From the NCBI GenBank assembly GCA_034178815.1, contig JAXFQS010000022.1:1-23880 (forward strand): a stretch of DNA of 23,880 bases, written 5' to 3'. Positions within the stretch are counted from its first letter, which is position 1. Each line of letters starts with the position of its first letter. Origin of the DNA: JAXFQS01 sp034178815. GTDB taxonomy: Bacteria; Verrucomicrobiota; Kiritimatiellia; RFP12; DVOR01. A model generated the notes under the pieces. It was given only the letters and a program-made list of their open reading frames with translations. It was not told the origin of the DNA and made no database searches. Shown one piece after another: positions 22,531 through 23,880 of the stretch. Made by a program: the position numbers and the translations under genes.

Positions 22531-23880
22531 CTAGTACAGCAGGAAAAGCAAGCCCTCAAAAAAGGCCTCGAAACAGCCCAAATCAGGGGCGCGGTAGCGT
22601 TGGCGCGGCTTCCCTAGTAGGTCGACAGCCCCCTCCATCCACGGCAAAAGCATCCCCTTGTCGATTGCCGGAGACGCGCTCGAAAGCGTGTAATCCTGCC
22701 GGGCCACATTCTTGAAGCAAGGGTTCCCCTGCCACCCACCTTTGTCATATTTGACAGTCAAATCGACCAGATTGTTGGTGAATACGGACTTGACATTGGC
22801 ATAATCGTTGGAAGCGGATCCTTCGCGGAAGTTGCCGAAAAAGATGGAATTGCGAACAATTCCCTTCAGAATGCAGACCGTGGGAACATCATCCGCCGAT
22901 GAGCGGTTGAAGGCAATGGTGCAGTTCTCGGTGACGGGGGAACCGTCCACCTGGCAAAACCCGGCTGTCTGGGGAATATTGCCACGACCGGTGAAGAATC
23001 CTTTGCCAATATTGTCCGCAATGAGGCAATTCCGAAGGATGGCTTTGCCGTTAACCGTGACAAACGGAAGACCGTATCGATCGGCGGTGCCGTTGCCAAT
23101 AATCCGCGAGTGCGTCAAGATTGCATTGCCGCTGACATAAACCAACCCGTTGTAACGGTTGTTGACAGCGCTATTGAAGGTTGAAGCGTTGCCGCGAATG
23201 AGAAGATTAGAGGCAACGCCGCTACCGGTTACCGTCAAAACGACGCCCTCGTTCAACTCTCCGCCGACATTTCGTTCAAAGACCGTATCGCCGAGGAAGC
23301 CCCCATTCATATAGACGGCACCGCCGGAAATGCTATTGGTGGTATCTGCAATCCGGCAATCACAAACGCTTCCGCTGTTGAGGCAGATGACCGCGCCATT
23401 CCCTCCCGAAAGAGTTCCTGTGTTTGAGAGAGTACAGCCAGAAAGGGAGGCGTTGGGGTTTTGAATATGGGCGATTCGCACGATACCGTCGCCCTTAATA
23501 GAGGTCTGATTACGCCCGCCCCAAGGATTTTGACGGGGGTCAGCACGGATAGGGACTGTCCAAGCGTATAGTTGCCAGCGGCGATATGCAGTTCGCAGGA
23601 ACACTCGGGAGTGGTGCACAGCGCCGCGTAGGCATCCTCTATTTGATGGGCTTTCGGGTGTATTGTAGGGTGGAATGTTGGCGCCCTTGGGGTCGGCGTA
23701 GCAGATTCTCGGCTTGACTTCGACGTTCGGGCGGTACTCCTGCGTCTGGCTTCCATCGCCAACGGAGAGTTCGAGGGGGTGGGTTCCGAGAGGCACTTGG
23801 CACTCAAGGACTGGCTCGGTAGAGATGTGGGCTCCGTCGAGTTTCCAGAGGATTTCGGGCGTGTCGCAACCACATACGAG
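22531..23880 (-). CDS. Parallel beta-helix surface protein, 5' end beyond right edge, with two apparent frameshifts
   Basis: C-terminal ~450 residues of a larger, probably secreted or surface protein. At the window edge there is a Cys-rich, Ig-like segment (TPEILWKLDGAH...VPLGTHPLELSVGDG). Then comes a right-handed beta-helix of Asn/Gly-rich short repeats (for example NCLIADNIGKGFF, NCTIAFNRSSAD, NSIFFGNFREG). It ends with a choice-of-anchor-Q-like motif (SPAIDKG...DLLGKPRQRYRAPDLGCFE). Such proteins act as adhesins or polysaccharide-binding/processing factors; none can be assigned here. The first strand of the helix (IEDAYAALCTTPEC...ELHIAAGNYTLGQS...VKILGAG) is encoded out of frame, between about 23658 and 23513. 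A +1 shift near 23655 is undone by a -1 shift near 23515. The uninterrupted frame still reads through this segment, but gives Arg-rich nonsense. This is either an indel pair in the assembly or a damaged gene. Confidence 0.8.
   Translation of the reverse strand, partial: LVCGCDTPEILWKLDGAHISTEPVLECQVPLGTHPLELSVGDGSQTQEYRPNVEVKPRICYADPKGANIPPYNTPESPSNRGCLRGAVHHSRVFLRTAYRRWQLYAWTVPIRADPRQNPWGGRNQTSIKGDGIVRIAHIQNPNASLSGCTLSNTGTLSGGNGAVICLNSGSVCDCRIADTTNSISGGAVYMNGGFLGDTVFERNVGGELNEGVVLTVTGSGVASNLLIRGNASTFNSAVNNRYNGLVYVSGNAILTHSRIIGNGTADRYGLPFVTVNGKAILRNCLIADNIGKGFFTGRGNIPQTAGFCQVDGSPVTENCTIAFNRSSADDVPTVCILKGIVRNSIFFGNFREGSASNDYANVKSVFTNNLVDLTVKYDKGGWQGNPCFKNVARQDYTLSSASPAIDKGMLLPWMEGAVDLLGKPRQRYRAPDLGCFEAFFEGLLFLLY

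Noticed and set aside
1..23880. CRISPR arrays, insertion sequences, integrases, tRNAs, phage or defence genes
   Set aside because: Looked for on both strands by eye; no repeat-spacer pattern, transposase motif, tRNA T-loop word or defence-family domain was found.

Overview
The window reads as bacterial chromosome, roughly 55-60% GC by eye, dense with housekeeping and biosynthetic genes. The best lineage clue is the protein running off the right edge. It is a parallel beta-helix protein ending in a choice-of-anchor-Q-like motif (SPAID...DLLGKPR...PDLGCFE), a style I associate with Kiritimatiellae and Lentisphaerae (Verrucomicrobiota/PVC, often gut or rumen). That assignment is inference. No rRNA, tRNA, CRISPR array, insertion sequence or phage gene was seen.

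Layout. (1) Positions 1-5812, minus strand: a co-directional set transcribed right to left, made of a membrane-anchored helical protein of unknown function, smc, a small TSCPD-domain protein and a lipoprotein cut by the left edge. (2) Positions 5813-6159: a divergent intergenic region with a good promoter at each end and a hairpin element between them. (3) Positions 6160-9909, plus strand: thioredoxin, a strikingly compact alanyl-tRNA synthetase, an intrinsic terminator, then a sodium:solute symporter. (4) Positions 9910-10131: a convergent gap with several inverted repeats. (5) Positions 10132-19026, minus strand: an apparent six-gene operon carB-pyrE-purB-iorA-iorB-glycerophosphotransferase-like, with gaps of 2-26 nt. 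(6) Positions 19211-21666, minus strand: leuA and nadA, overlapping by ATGA. (7) Positions 21667-22530: about 860 bp without a convincing gene but rich in inverted repeats. (8) Position 22531 to the right edge, minus strand: the beta-helix surface protein, with two compensating apparent frameshifts.

Functionally, the long operon joins pyrimidine synthesis (carB, pyrE), purine synthesis (purB) and ferredoxin-linked aryl-pyruvate metabolism (iorAB, pointing to an anaerobe), and ends with a cell-envelope polymer transferase. leuA-nadA makes leucine precursor and quinolinate.

The items most worth a second look are the compact AlaS with CPR/Patescibacteria-like motifs, the inverted-repeat-rich region 21740-22470, a loose family of intergenic hairpins at three places, the abrupt switches of third-codon-position skew inside smc, the unknown membrane-anchored protein coupled to smc, and the frame breaks in the beta-helix gene.
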